Of a DNA stretch of 64,000 bases, positions 1-8,522 are shown in pieces. The notes beneath the pieces were generated by a model that was given only the letters and a program-made list of their open reading frames with translations, searched no databases and was not told where the DNA came from. The translations under genes and the position numbers were made by a program. The stretch is from NCBI GenBank assembly GCA_965205535.1, contig CBDBHH010000005.1:2480001-2544000 (forward strand), given 5' to 3'. Every line of letters starts with the position of its first letter. The stretch's first letter is position 1. This DNA comes from UBA8079 sp965205535 (GTDB lineage Bacteria > Pseudomonadota > Alphaproteobacteria > UBA6615).

Positions 1-42
1 CGCCGCAGCTGCAATTGCGAGATACTTTAAGGATTTGAACAA
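1..42 (-). CDS. 5' end of an exported protein, cut by window edge
   Basis: A leftward reading frame starts at a TTG (42-40) four bases behind a GGGAGGG ribosome binding site (53-47) and runs off the window. The 14 visible residues are Met-Phe-Lys-Ser-Leu-Lys followed by hydrophobic and alanine-rich residues, which is how a Sec signal peptide begins. Nothing can be said about the mature protein. An AT-rich stretch with a TATATAA sequence near 72-78 could be its promoter. It lies downstream of the molybdenum hydroxylase gene on the same strand, about 260 bases away. Confidence 0.5.
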   Translation of the reverse strand, partial: MFKSLKYLAIAAAA

Positions 43-139
43 GGTACCCTCCCTAGTGAGTTTTTGTTTTATATAAGACGCGCGTTATACCGGTACTATC
101 TTGAGGTTGAGCATCAATATCAACCTTTTCGTGTCCGGT

Positions 140-169
140 TTGGGGCAATAGGACGCGGTTTTGCCCCAA
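140..169. repeat. Perfect 9-bp inverted repeat between genes
   Basis: TTGGGGCAA at 140-148 is mirrored by TTGCCCCAA at 161-169 with a 12-base spacer. It lies in the gap (43-304) between the molybdenum hydroxylase stop and the leftmost gene. No T-run follows on either strand, so it is not a standard intrinsic terminator. It could be an operator for the leftmost gene or a structural element. I see nothing else I can support in this gap. Confidence 0.4.
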
Positions 170-304
170 TGTTCCGATCACTATGGCGTGAGCCTCAAGC
201 CCTTTGTGGGTAAGGCTTTCAAGCGCTCGTGCGAAAGCTATCGGAGCGTGCTGCAATCGCCGAGCACTTGCCATGTGCCCCCGACGCATCAATCACGCGG
301 GACT

Positions 305-2620
305 TTAACTGCCGGACTGGTGAATAGCCTGCCATACCCGCTGTGGTGTGACCGGGGTATCAATTTCCCGCACGTTGTAGTCAGCCAGCCCGTCGAGAAT
401 CGCATTGACGATCGTCGGTGTGCCGGCGACCGTGCCGCCTTCGCCAACGCCCTTGGCGCCCAGCGGGTTCGACTTGCTGAACACAGGGCTGAAATCGACA
501 TTGATATCGGGCATCAGGTCCGCGCGCGGCACGCCATAGTCCATCAGGGAGCCCGCAATAAGCTGGCCGCTGTCGGGATCATATGCAACATCTTCCAGCA
601 ACGCCTGGCCGACACCCTGAACCACGCCGCCATGGATCTGGGCCTGCGCGAGCAGGGGATTGATCGCCGTGCCGATGTCGTCAACGACCGTGTAGCGGTC
701 GATACGCACGGCGCCCGTGTCGGGATCGATCTCGACCTCGGCGATGTGGCACCCATTGGGAAAGCTCGGCACTTCGGCCGCAAACGCACCCGCGCCCTGA
801 AGTCCGACCCCCAGTTCGCTGGGAACATGGACCGGCATGAACGACATTTGCGCCACCTGCTTGAGCGGCATTTCCTTGTCGGTGCCCGCGATCGTGAACT
901 TGCCTTCGCTGAATTCGATATCGGCGGCATCGGATTCCATGAAATGTGCCGCGAATTTCTTGCCCCGTTCGATGACTTCGTCTGCTGCGGCGCGAAGCGC
1001 GCTGCCGCCCACCATCATGGAGCGTGATGCGTAGGTACCACGGCCGATCGCCACTTCGTCGGTGTCTGCCTGGGCCAGCCGGACATCCTCGAGCGGAATA
1101 TCCAGCCATTCCGCCAGCATCTGGGAAAAGGACGTGTCGTGACCCTGGCCGTGCGACAGCACGCCCGACACGATCGTGACTGTGCCGCTGGGGTCGAAGC
1201 GGATTTCCATCCGCTCATTGAAGATGCCGGTATTGTCCACATAGTAGACGACACCCAGGCCACGTTTCAGGCCTTTGGCCTCTGTTTCGGCCTTGCGTGC
1301 GTCATATCCGTCCCAATCCGCGATCCCGCGCGCCTTGTCGAGCGCGGTCGCGTAATCACCGGTGTCGTAAGTCCAGCCGGTGAGGGTCGCGTGGGGCATT
1401 TCCTCTGGCGTGATGAAGTTGATCCGGCGCAGTTCTGCCCGGTCGATACCGGTCTCGCGTGCTGCCGCGTCGATGATCCGCTCCATGATGTAGACCGCCT
1501 CGGGCCGGCCGGCGCCGCGGTAGGGCACGGTCGGCGAGGTATGCGAGAAGACGGCCTTGTTGATCACATCCACATTGGGAATGTTGTAGACGGTCGGCGC
1601 GAGCTTGACGGCGAACAAAACGGGGATAGCGCCGGCACCTTCGATATAGGCGCCGACATTGTGCAGCGCATGCCAGCGCAGTGCGACGAACTTGCCGTTC
1701 TCGTCGAGCGCCAGTTCCGCCTCAACGGTCTGGTCGCGCCCGTGATCGTCTCCCATCATCGCTTCGCTGCGCGTCGCGATCCATTTCACGGGGCGTTCCA
1801 CGCGTTTGCAGGCCCAGGCGACAATAGCTTCCTCGGGATAGACATGACCTTTCATGCCGAACCCGCCGCCGACATCCTTCGCGACCACGCGGATCATGCT
1901 TTCGGGCACATTCAGGTTCTGGGCTGCTAGGCCCTGGCGGATGCCGTGCACATTCTGGGTGCTTGTATAGAAGGTGAGGCGGCCCGAGCTGGTGTCGAAC
2001 TCACCCAGGCAGCCGCGTGGCTCCATGGTCATCGCATCGAGGCGATTGTTGTGGAGCTTGATGCGCGTCACATGGTGGGCACCCTTGATGGCCGCGTCGG
2101 TCTCGTCGCCATTGCCGAGGCGCAGGGTGAAGCTGACGTTGTTCTCGGCCTCGTCATGGACAAGGGCAGCTCCGTCCTTGACCGCGTCGGCGGCCATGAC
2201 CACGGCCGGCAGTTCGGCGTAATCGATGATCACATGGTCGGCGGCATCCCGGGCCTGATCTTCGCTCTCCGCAATCACCACGGCCACGCGTTCGCCGACG
2301 AACCGCACCTTGTCGATTGCAAGCGGCATATGCATGGTTCGGTGTCCGGGAGGGCCACCCATGTCCTCGGGCATGACCCCGCCGGTCGGTCCCATTCCGT
2401 CGCCCGCATAGTCGGCGCCTGTCAGGGCCGCGATGACACCGGGGGCCGCTTCGGCACCCGACGTGTCGATAGACTCGATGTCCGCATGGGCGTGGGGCGA
2501 ATAGATGAAGACGGCATAGGATTGGCGGGGCAGCACCATGTCGGAGACATAGCGGCCACGGCCGGTCAGGAATTTGGGGTCTTCTTTACGACGGACCGAT
2601 TGGCCAATACCGAACTGCAT
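305..2620 (-). CDS. Xanthine dehydrogenase-family molybdopterin-binding subunit (CoxL-like, form II)
   Basis: This is a large catalytic subunit of a molybdenum hydroxylase, about 771 residues, near the usual 770-800. The N-terminal ald_Xan_dh_C-type domain is followed by the Mo-cofactor domains. The molybdopterin motif GGGFGMKG is near residue 253, PYRGAGR near 367, and the conserved active-site Glu sits in GVGEGG near the C terminus. PYRGAGR is the form II type; the CO-oxidising form I has Cys in this loop, so CO oxidation is unlikely and the substrate is unknown. The second ATG is chosen because GGGAGGAG lies 7-9 bases before it, whereas the upstream ATG (2626) is too close. No FAD or 2Fe-2S subunit gene is adjacent. 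It probably ends an operon with the NTF2-like protein upstream. Confidence 0.88.
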   Translation of the reverse strand: MQFGIGQSVRRKEDPKFLTGRGRYVSDMVLPRQSYAVFIYSPHAHADIESIDTSGAEAAPGVIAALTGADYAGDGMGPTGGVMPEDMGGPPGHRTMHMPLAIDKVRFVGERVAVVIAESEDQARDAADHVIIDYAELPAVVMAADAVKDGAALVHDEAENNVSFTLRLGNGDETDAAIKGAHHVTRIKLHNNRLDAMTMEPRGCLGEFDTSSGRLTFYTSTQNVHGIRQGLAAQNLNVPESMIRVVAKDVGGGFGMKGHVYPEEAIVAWACKRVERPVKWIATRSEAMMGDDHGRDQTVEAELALDENGKFVALRWHALHNVGAYIEGAGAIPVLFAVKLAPTVYNIPNVDVINKAVFSHTSPTVPYRGAGRPEAVYIMERIIDAAARETGIDRAELRRINFITPEEMPHATLTGWTYDTGDYATALDKARGIADWDGYDARKAETEAKGLKRGLGVVYYVDNTGIFNERMEIRFDPSGTVTIVSGVLSHGQGHDTSFSQMLAEWLDIPLEDVRLAQADTDEVAIGRGTYASRSMMVGGSALRAAADEVIERGKKFAAHFMESDAADIEFSEGKFTIAGTDKEMPLKQVAQMSFMPVHVPSELGVGLQGAGAFAAEVPSFPNGCHIAEVEIDPDTGAVRIDRYTVVDDIGTAINPLLAQAQIHGGVVQGVGQALLEDVAYDPDSGQLIAGSLMDYGVPRADLMPDINVDFSPVFSKSNPLGAKGVGEGGTVAGTPTIVNAILDGLADYNVREIDTPVTPQRVWQAIHQSGS

Positions 2621-2665
2621 ACTCATACTCCTCCCAGAAAACGCCGACAGACTAATGGGTGTTGA

Positions 2666-3271
2666 TCAAAACGGCGAGTCCGCTCCTTCGAGCCAGGCTT
2701 GGCCACGTGCATATAACGCTTCAACCTCGGGGCCACGCACACCCGGCAGGTCGCGCTTCACATCCATGCCGTTGCGCGACTGAAGATAGGCCAGGTGCCG
2801 GTAGCCCTCGGGGTAGGATTCGAGAACGTCTTTCTCGAGGTCCAGTTGAACAGCCGGGTCGACCGGGTCCATCCGGTCTTTCTCATAGATCGGCTGGCGC
2901 AGGACGAGGCCCCATCGCCCGTCGCGGCGCTCGAAAAAGTCATAGAAACGCCCGGTGCAGACCACGTCGACCAGCACGTCATGAACTTCCGCGCGTTGCG
3001 CGATGGTCATCTTGGTCATGGAGATGGCACGGTCGCCCGAGAGGTCGATGGAGTTTCCGCCGAGGAAATGATGGACGTTGATGCCGTTCTCGAAACCGGC
3101 GCGGCTCATGGCGATGAACTCTTCTGCCGTACCCTGCTTCCAGGTAGCGACCATCACCCCGTCGTCATGCCAGACCGTGCGGAACCGATCCCACATGCCG
3201 GCGTCGCGCCACACGACCCAGTTTTCAACGAGCGCACGGATCGCAAGCCGGTCTTCGATTTCGGTTCTCAT
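2666..3271 (-). CDS. NTF2-like / SnoaL-like fold protein
   Basis: A 201-residue protein with the pattern of the NTF2-like (SnoaL) cone fold: an N-terminal helix (EIEDRLAIRALVENW), a Trp/Asp-rich strand and a C-terminal strand pair. Members include polyketide cyclases, ring-hydroxylating dioxygenase beta subunits and steroid isomerases, so the reaction cannot be named. The start at 3271 follows AAGGA by seven bases and fits the family better than an upstream Met. It lies 45 bases ahead of the molybdenum hydroxylase gene on the same strand, so the two are probably co-transcribed and may act on the same substrate (inference). Confidence 0.75.
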   Translation of the reverse strand: MRTEIEDRLAIRALVENWVVWRDAGMWDRFRTVWHDDGVMVATWKQGTAEEFIAMSRAGFENGINVHHFLGGNSIDLSGDRAISMTKMTIAQRAEVHDVLVDVVCTGRFYDFFERRDGRWGLVLRQPIYEKDRMDPVDPAVQLDLEKDVLESYPEGYRHLAYLQSRNGMDVKRDLPGVRGPEVEALYARGQAWLEGADSPF

Positions 3272-3309
3272 GCTGAAGTCCTTGTTAAGAGAGTGCGCCC
3301 GGGAAGGCA

Positions 3310-3999
3310 TCAGGGCCTGGCGTCCGCCGCCTCCAGAATTTCGATGATCTCGCTATAACCACGTTGACGGGCGAGGCTGAGCGGTCGCACACCGCGACCG
3401 TCGGCGATGTTTACATCGGCACCGGCGTCGACCAGCGCCCTGACTGTCGCAACATGTCGCGGCCCGCCGTCACCAAGAACAATGGCCTCGATCAGCGCGG
3501 TCCAATCCAGATTGTTGATGTGGTCCAGCGGGGCGTCGAAGTTGATCAGGGTGCGCACGACCTCGTCATGCCCCAGATGCGCCGCGGCGATCAGTGCGGT
3601 GCCGTCGTAGATGCTCGTTACGAGGCTGGTGTTGGCGCCGCCGGCGATTGCGATGCGCAGCATTTGCGGGTCGTCGGCCACGGCGGCGATGGTGATCACG
3701 TCGTACCGGTCGGCATCGAACGCGTCGACATTCGCACCGGTCGCGATCAATGCCCGCGCGGCGTCATACTGGCGCTGATGGGCCGCCACCATGAGTGGCG
3801 TGCGTTTGCGGCCATCACGCGCGTTCAGTTTTGCACCCTCGGCAACCAGGCGGTTGATGGCGTCGACATTTCCGTCGGCGGCGGCCCGGAACAACCCGTC
3901 ATAGGCGGCAAGTTCGTTCGTTCCCGGGGGGACTTGCGCGGTGGCAGGCAATGCGGTGACGAACAAAAGACCGGCGAGCGCGATGAGAAATGTCTTCAT
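3310..3999 (-). CDS. Secreted ankyrin-repeat protein
   Basis: A 229-residue protein that begins with a Sec signal peptide (MKTFLIALAGLLFVTALPATA, cleavage likely after about residue 21). About five ankyrin repeats follow, recognisable by TPLMVAAHQ, TALIAAAHLGH and DAGADVNIADGRG-type units. It is probably periplasmic and binds a protein partner; no catalytic motif is visible. Its ATG overlaps the stop of the exporter gene upstream (ATGA at 3999-3996), which implies translational coupling. Small periplasmic ankyrin proteins often accompany oxidative-stress or transport functions, but nothing here fixes the role. Confidence 0.82.
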   Translation of the reverse strand: MKTFLIALAGLLFVTALPATAQVPPGTNELAAYDGLFRAAADGNVDAINRLVAEGAKLNARDGRKRTPLMVAAHQRQYDAARALIATGANVDAFDADRYDVITIAAVADDPQMLRIAIAGGANTSLVTSIYDGTALIAAAHLGHDEVVRTLINFDAPLDHINNLDWTALIEAIVLGDGGPRHVATVRALVDAGADVNIADGRGVRPLSLARQRGYSEIIEILEAADARP

Positions 4000-5192
4000 G
4001 GGGTGGTCCTCCTGCGGGCGAAAAACAGGGTCGCATTATAAGCGAGGAATCCACCCAGCCCGGCGAGCGCGATCAAAATTGCGATAGGGAGAGCTGAATC
4101 ATGGGGCAGCATGCCGGCTGCCTGCCCGAACGCAGCACCGATGGACATCTGGAGAAACATCGTGAGGCCCGATGCGGAGCCCGCGACCTGGGGATTAACG
4201 CTGACCGCACCGGCCTGGGCGTTCGGCATCGCCAGCCCGTGGAAGGCACCCATGACGATCCCGGGCAGGAAGATCGCCCATGGTGATTGAATGCCGGCGA
4301 AAAAGAGGGCGGGTACGAACAGCGCTGCCACCATCGAGCCCGTGCTGCCGATGCGGACCATGCGGTCCAGACCAACCCGCACCGTGATGCGCGAACTGAT
4401 GACCGTGCCGACCAGGAAGCTGCCGCTCATCGTCATGAAGAACAGCCCGAACGCGGCGGGGGAGCGGTGGAAGAAGTCTGCCATCAGGAAGGGGACACCG
4501 CCGGCGACCACCATGAACACACCCATGCCGCACCCGGCGTAGCCGGCATAGGCAAGGAAAGCCGGGTCGCGAAACAAAGACGGGAACGCGCGAAATGTCT
4601 GCCCCAGACTGCTCGTCTGGGCATTGGCGACGCGGGTTTCACGAATGTTGGGCAGGGCGAATGTCAGTGTCACCAGCCCCATGATCGCAGTCAGAATGAA
4701 CACATATTGCCAGCCGGCGAACTGCACGATGAAACCGCCGATCACGGGGGAGATGATGGGCGAGATCACCACGATCGACATGACCTGCCCGATCATGCGG
4801 GCCGAATCCTCGCGGCTGAACATGTCGCGGATGGTGGCACGCGCAACCACCATCCCGGACGCCCCGCCAATCGCCTGCACGACGCGCCCGAAAATCAGCG
4901 TTTCGATATTCGGTGACCAGATGCAGATAGCGCTGCCGGCGATGAAAAGCAGGAGGCCGACGAGCAGAACGGGCTTGCGTCCGAACCTGTCTGCCGCGGG
5001 TCCGTAAACGATGGTGGAGACAGCCATCGCAAGGACACCGAGAGTCAGGGTGAGCTGGGTGACGGCGCTGCTTGCCGTGAACACCCGTTGTATTTCCGGC
5101 AACACCGGCAGGATGACGTGAATCGTGATCGGTCCGAGCCCCGAAACAAGGGCCAGTATGAGGACCAGTTTTATGTTGCGGGTACTGGACAT
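3996..5192 (-). CDS. MFS drug-resistance transporter, Bcr/CflA family
   Basis: A 398-residue membrane protein with about 12 hydrophobic segments. The MFS motif A between TM2 and TM3 is clear (GPAADRFGRKP, near residue 65). The R-x-x-QAIGGASG-type motif in TM4 is typical of drug:H+ antiporters of the Bcr/CflA group. It would export a small toxic molecule or metabolite from the inner membrane. No convincing ribosome binding site precedes the ATG at 5192, so the start is less sure. It is the first gene of a leftward set (exporter, ankyrin, NTF2-like, molybdenum hydroxylase) and is divergent from the hydrolase at 5335. Confidence 0.88.
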   Translation of the reverse strand: MSSTRNIKLVLILALVSGLGPITIHVILPVLPEIQRVFTASSAVTQLTLTLGVLAMAVSTIVYGPAADRFGRKPVLLVGLLLFIAGSAICIWSPNIETLIFGRVVQAIGGASGMVVARATIRDMFSREDSARMIGQVMSIVVISPIISPVIGGFIVQFAGWQYVFILTAIMGLVTLTFALPNIRETRVANAQTSSLGQTFRAFPSLFRDPAFLAYAGYAGCGMGVFMVVAGGVPFLMADFFHRSPAAFGLFFMTMSGSFLVGTVISSRITVRVGLDRMVRIGSTGSMVAALFVPALFFAGIQSPWAIFLPGIVMGAFHGLAMPNAQAGAVSVNPQVAGSASGLTMFLQMSIGAAFGQAAGMLPHDSALPIAILIALAGLGGFLAYNATLFFARRRTTP

Positions 5193-5334
5193 TCAGACAC
5201 GAAACCGGATTGGATGGCGGGAGCAGTACGCCGTGGCACCTGGCCGATCGAGGCCGCGCCACGAATGTATTGAGGCACGCGAGAAACCGCCGCACAAGAG
5301 CTGTTGGCGGGTGAAATCAAATGGGGGAAGCCAG

Positions 5335-6603
5335 ATGTCGAAACAAACCGAACGCCGTCGCGATAACCAGCAATGGATGCTCGACTGGATCATCAAGACC
5401 ACGGGCAGGGTCCAGAACTTTGCCTATGACAACCGGGTTGTGCCGCCGGAGGTGAAGTCCTACGCGCAGATTCACCGGGTCGTCGACAAGCATGCCCGTC
5501 ATGTTGTCGCGATCGCCGAAGAGGCCGAGAAAGCAGGTCACCTCCAGACCGCTGCCGAGCTCTACTGGGTTGCCAGCGAGCATTACCGCGAGGCCCAGCA
5601 CACCATCTTCGAGGACGACAACCCCGAGAAGATCTACCTGCACGACATGCTGCTCAAATGCTTCGACAAGGTGATGGAGCATGCGTCCCATCCCATTGAG
5701 CGGGTCGAAATTCCATTCGAGGGAAACTTCATCCAGGGTGTGCTGCACATGGTCCCCGGCGCCGAGAAGGCGCCGACCGTGGTGTTTTGTCCAGGCATGG
5801 ACATGACCAAGGAAGCCTTCGTCGATGCCCTCAACCACCCCTTCGTCAATCGTGGCCTGAACTGTTTGCACCTTGATGGCCCGGGACAGGGGACGAGCAA
5901 CATTCGAAAGATCCGCGTGACCCTCGATAATTACGAGCGCGCCGGCTCTGCGGCGATCGACTATCTGTGCGAACGCCCCGAAGTTGATCCCGACCGGATT
6001 GCCGTGTCGGGTTTTTCCATGGGTTCATACTGGGGCATGCGCTTGGCTGCGCTGGACAAGCGCGTGAAGGCCGTTGCCACGGCGGCCGCGTGCTACGGCC
6101 CGAAGACCGCGATCTTCGAGCAGGCCTCGCCACGCTTCAAGCAGGTGTTCATGTATATGGCGGGCATCCACGACGAAGATGAGTTCGATGAATTTGCTTC
6201 ACAGATGGTGCTCGACGATGTCGCCGCAAATGTGACCTGTCCGGCTCTGCAGGTGACCGGCGAATACGATCCACTGGCGCCGCTCGAGACTGTGCTGCCG
6301 ATCTACGAGAAGGTGCCCGCGCCCAAGGAACTGTGGGTCATCGAGAACGACTTCCACAGTCCGCGCAACCGTCCGAATTTCGGCGGTATCGACTTCTATG
6401 GGTTCCTTGCTGACTGGATCAACGATGTCTTCGCCGGGAAGATCGCCGACGATCACCAGAAGGAAATCTTGGTGCCGGAACATGGCGGCGTCGGCCCCTA
6501 TGTCGAGCAGATGACCGGCGGCTTTAATCTGCCGGAGCGGATCGGTGCGCCAACTGGTTTGTCCGATGCGCAGAAAGGCCCAGCGGGAATTATCGGGGAT
6601 TAA
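5335..6603 (+). CDS. Alpha/beta hydrolase with N-terminal helical cap (FrsA/dihydroxypseudooxynicotine-hydrolase-like)
   Basis: A 422-residue protein: a helical N-terminal region (1-120) and an alpha/beta hydrolase core. The nucleophile elbow GFSMGS puts Ser at 228. The acid is likely the Asp in GEYDPLAP and the base the His in NDFHSPRN. The long N-terminal domain is like that of FrsA and 2,6-dihydroxypseudooxynicotine hydrolase, some of which cleave C-C bonds. The start at 5335 follows GGGGGAAG by a few bases; an ORF start further upstream would overlap the divergent exporter. Its stop overlaps the converging pdxA stop by three bases. Substrate unknown. Confidence 0.83.
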   Translation: MSKQTERRRDNQQWMLDWIIKTTGRVQNFAYDNRVVPPEVKSYAQIHRVVDKHARHVVAIAEEAEKAGHLQTAAELYWVASEHYREAQHTIFEDDNPEKIYLHDMLLKCFDKVMEHASHPIERVEIPFEGNFIQGVLHMVPGAEKAPTVVFCPGMDMTKEAFVDALNHPFVNRGLNCLHLDGPGQGTSNIRKIRVTLDNYERAGSAAIDYLCERPEVDPDRIAVSGFSMGSYWGMRLAALDKRVKAVATAAACYGPKTAIFEQASPRFKQVFMYMAGIHDEDEFDEFASQMVLDDVAANVTCPALQVTGEYDPLAPLETVLPIYEKVPAPKELWVIENDFHSPRNRPNFGGIDFYGFLADWINDVFAGKIADDHQKEILVPEHGGVGPYVEQMTGGFNLPERIGAPTGLSDAQKGPAGIIGD

Positions 6604-7568
6604 CCTTCCGAGGCGTGCGCCAACCGGCGCCCATACTCGATCGCGGCCAGCATGTTGGTGTGGTCGGCCTTGCCCGTCCAGGCGATGTCGAAGGCCGTGC
6701 CGTGATCGACGGAGCAACGATCGAACGGTAATCCCACCGTCACGTTGATGGCGGTGTCGAAGGCGATCAGCTTTACCGTCGCATGGCCCTGGTCGTGATA
6801 CTGGGCGACCACCAGGTCGAATTCACCCTGGTTGGCGCGCGCGAAGACCGTGTCACCGGACAAGGGTCCCGTCGCGTCGATGCCCTCGGCCCGTGCGGCC
6901 TCGACGGCGGGCGCGACTTCGCGGTCGTCTTCCTCGCCGAACAGGCCGTCCTCGCCGCAATGGGGGTTGAGACCCGCCACGGCGATGCGCGGGTTGGCGA
7001 TGCCCAGTCGCTTGAAGTGGCCGTCGCCGGCGCGGATCACGTCGAGGACGTTGTCCCGGGTGCAGCGGCGGATGGCGTCGGCCATCGAAACATGAGCCGA
7101 GACATGGATCGTCGACAGGGTCGGCGACGACAACAGCATGAAGGGCTTGATGTCGCCGGCCAGATGGCTGAGCAGGCCCGTGTGCCCGTCATAGTGATGT
7201 CCCGCGGCGTTCAGGGAAGCCTTGTTGATGGGGGCCGTGACGATGCTGCCTGCGTCGCCCGCCTTGGCCATGTCGGCGGCGCGGACGATATAGGTGTAGG
7301 CGGCCTCGCCCCCGGCGGCCGAGATTTCGCCGGCCGGAGCGGCCTCGACGCCGTCGGTCGGTATGTCGATCAGCCGAATGCCGCTGTTGTCGTCAAACCT
7401 CAGGCTTGTGCCGCACTGCCCATCAGCGCGTTCCAGAATGGCGCGCGACCCGATCACCATGATATCGCCGCGCGTGTTCTCCGGCAGTGCCGAGAGCGCC
7501 TTGCAGATGACCTCGGGCCCGACCCCGGCGGGGTCACCCATGGTGATGACGATGGGCGAAACCGACAT
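6600..7568 (-). CDS. pdxA: 4-hydroxythreonine-4-phosphate dehydrogenase (PdxA family)
   Basis: A 322-residue member of the PdxA family, which oxidises 4-phosphohydroxy-L-threonine in vitamin B6 synthesis. It opens with VITMGDPAGVGPE, the family signature. It has the HYDGHTGLL and GLNPHCGEDG motifs, whose histidines bind the divalent metal, and VAQYHDQGH toward the C terminus. It follows the pirin gene with a four-base gap, so they are co-transcribed. PdxA2-type paralogues in catabolic operons oxidise four-carbon sugar-acid phosphates instead. With pirin and a beta-hydroxyacid dehydrogenase rather than B6 genes as neighbours, a PdxA2-like role is possible. Confidence 0.88.
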   Translation of the reverse strand: MSVSPIVITMGDPAGVGPEVICKALSALPENTRGDIMVIGSRAILERADGQCGTSLRFDDNSGIRLIDIPTDGVEAAPAGEISAAGGEAAYTYIVRAADMAKAGDAGSIVTAPINKASLNAAGHHYDGHTGLLSHLAGDIKPFMLLSSPTLSTIHVSAHVSMADAIRRCTRDNVLDVIRAGDGHFKRLGIANPRIAVAGLNPHCGEDGLFGEEDDREVAPAVEAARAEGIDATGPLSGDTVFARANQGEFDLVVAQYHDQGHATVKLIAFDTAINVTVGLPFDRCSVDHGTAFDIAWTGKADHTNMLAAIEYGRRLAHASEG

Positions 7569-7572
7569 CCGT

Positions 7573-8457
7573 CTATTTCTCGGGCAGGGGGATGAACTCG
7601 TCATCGCCCTCGATCTTGCCGAAGCGACCTTCCTTCCAGTCCGCCTTGGCCTGTTCGATGCGTTCCTTCGAGCTGGAAACGAAGTTCCACCATAGATGCC
7701 GCTCGCCATCGATGGGCGCACCGCCGAGCAGCATCGCGCGTGCCTGGCCATCGGAGTTGACCGACACATCCACATCGGGCGCGAGCACCAGCATCGTGCC
7801 GGCATCATGGGGTTCACCGTTGACCGATACCGAACCCTCGACGACATAGACTGCGCGTTCCTCATGTTCGTTGGTGACCGCGAGGCTGGCCCCATCGTCC
7901 ATGCGGACATCGAGATAGAACATCGGTGATGCGGTCACGACCGGTGACGTCTCGCCATAGGCGGTGCCGGCGATTAACCGCATCTCGACCCCGTCGCGCG
8001 ATATCTCCGGCAGGGTCGCGGCGGGGTGGTGGAAAAATCCCGGCTCGCTCTCTTCCTGGTCTTTCGGCAGGGCGATCCAGGTCTGGATTCCGAACATGGT
8101 GGTGTGCGCATCGCGGATTTCATCGCGGGTGCGCTCGGAGTGGACGATGCCGCGGCCGGCGGTCATCCAGTTGACATCGCCGGGCCGGATCGCCTGCGCG
8201 TAGCCGAGGTCGTCGCGATGCATGATTTCGCCGTCGAAAAGATAAGTGACTGTGGCGAGGCCGATATGGGGGTGGGGACGAACGTCGATGCCTTCACCAG
8301 GGGGGAACTCCGCAGGCCCCATGCGATCGAAAAAGATGAACGGGCCCACCGATCGCCGTTTGGCGACGGGCAACACGCGCGCCACCGTGAATCCGCCGAG
8401 ATCACGCGTGCGCGGCTGGATTACATGTTCAATCACGTCGCGGGAGGCATCCGTCAT
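7573..8457 (-). CDS. Pirin family protein
   Basis: A 294-residue bicupin. The four metal ligands of pirins are all present: His62 and His64 in PHPHIG, His106 and Glu108 in GIVHSE. The N-terminal cupin carries the metal site and the C-terminal cupin the degenerate half. Bacterial pirins are Fe-binding proteins; some are quercetin 2,3-dioxygenases and others modulate central metabolism. The start MTDASRD is favoured over an upstream TTG because it matches the usual pirin N terminus, although the ribosome binding site is weak. It lies between a beta-hydroxyacid dehydrogenase (65 bases upstream) and pdxA (four bases downstream). Confidence 0.9.
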   Translation of the reverse strand: MTDASRDVIEHVIQPRTRDLGGFTVARVLPVAKRRSVGPFIFFDRMGPAEFPPGEGIDVRPHPHIGLATVTYLFDGEIMHRDDLGYAQAIRPGDVNWMTAGRGIVHSERTRDEIRDAHTTMFGIQTWIALPKDQEESEPGFFHHPAATLPEISRDGVEMRLIAGTAYGETSPVVTASPMFYLDVRMDDGASLAVTNEHEERAVYVVEGSVSVNGEPHDAGTMLVLAPDVDVSVNSDGQARAMLLGGAPIDGERHLWWNFVSSSKERIEQAKADWKEGRFGKIEGDDEFIPLPEK

Positions 8458-8522
8458 CTTCGTTCTCGCTTCGCCCGGAGTTCGCCCTTGAGATATGCGC
8501 CCCGGCCGATAATTCAACGTCG

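Noticed and set aside
53..292. Leftward open frame of 79 codons in the first intergenic gap
   Set aside because: No ribosome binding site, odd composition, and it would overlap the likely promoter of the leftmost gene.
305..1027. Rightward open frame of about 288 codons from 161 overlapping the first hydroxylase gene
   Set aside because: Shadow of the leftward gene; no ribosome binding site and no recognisable domain.
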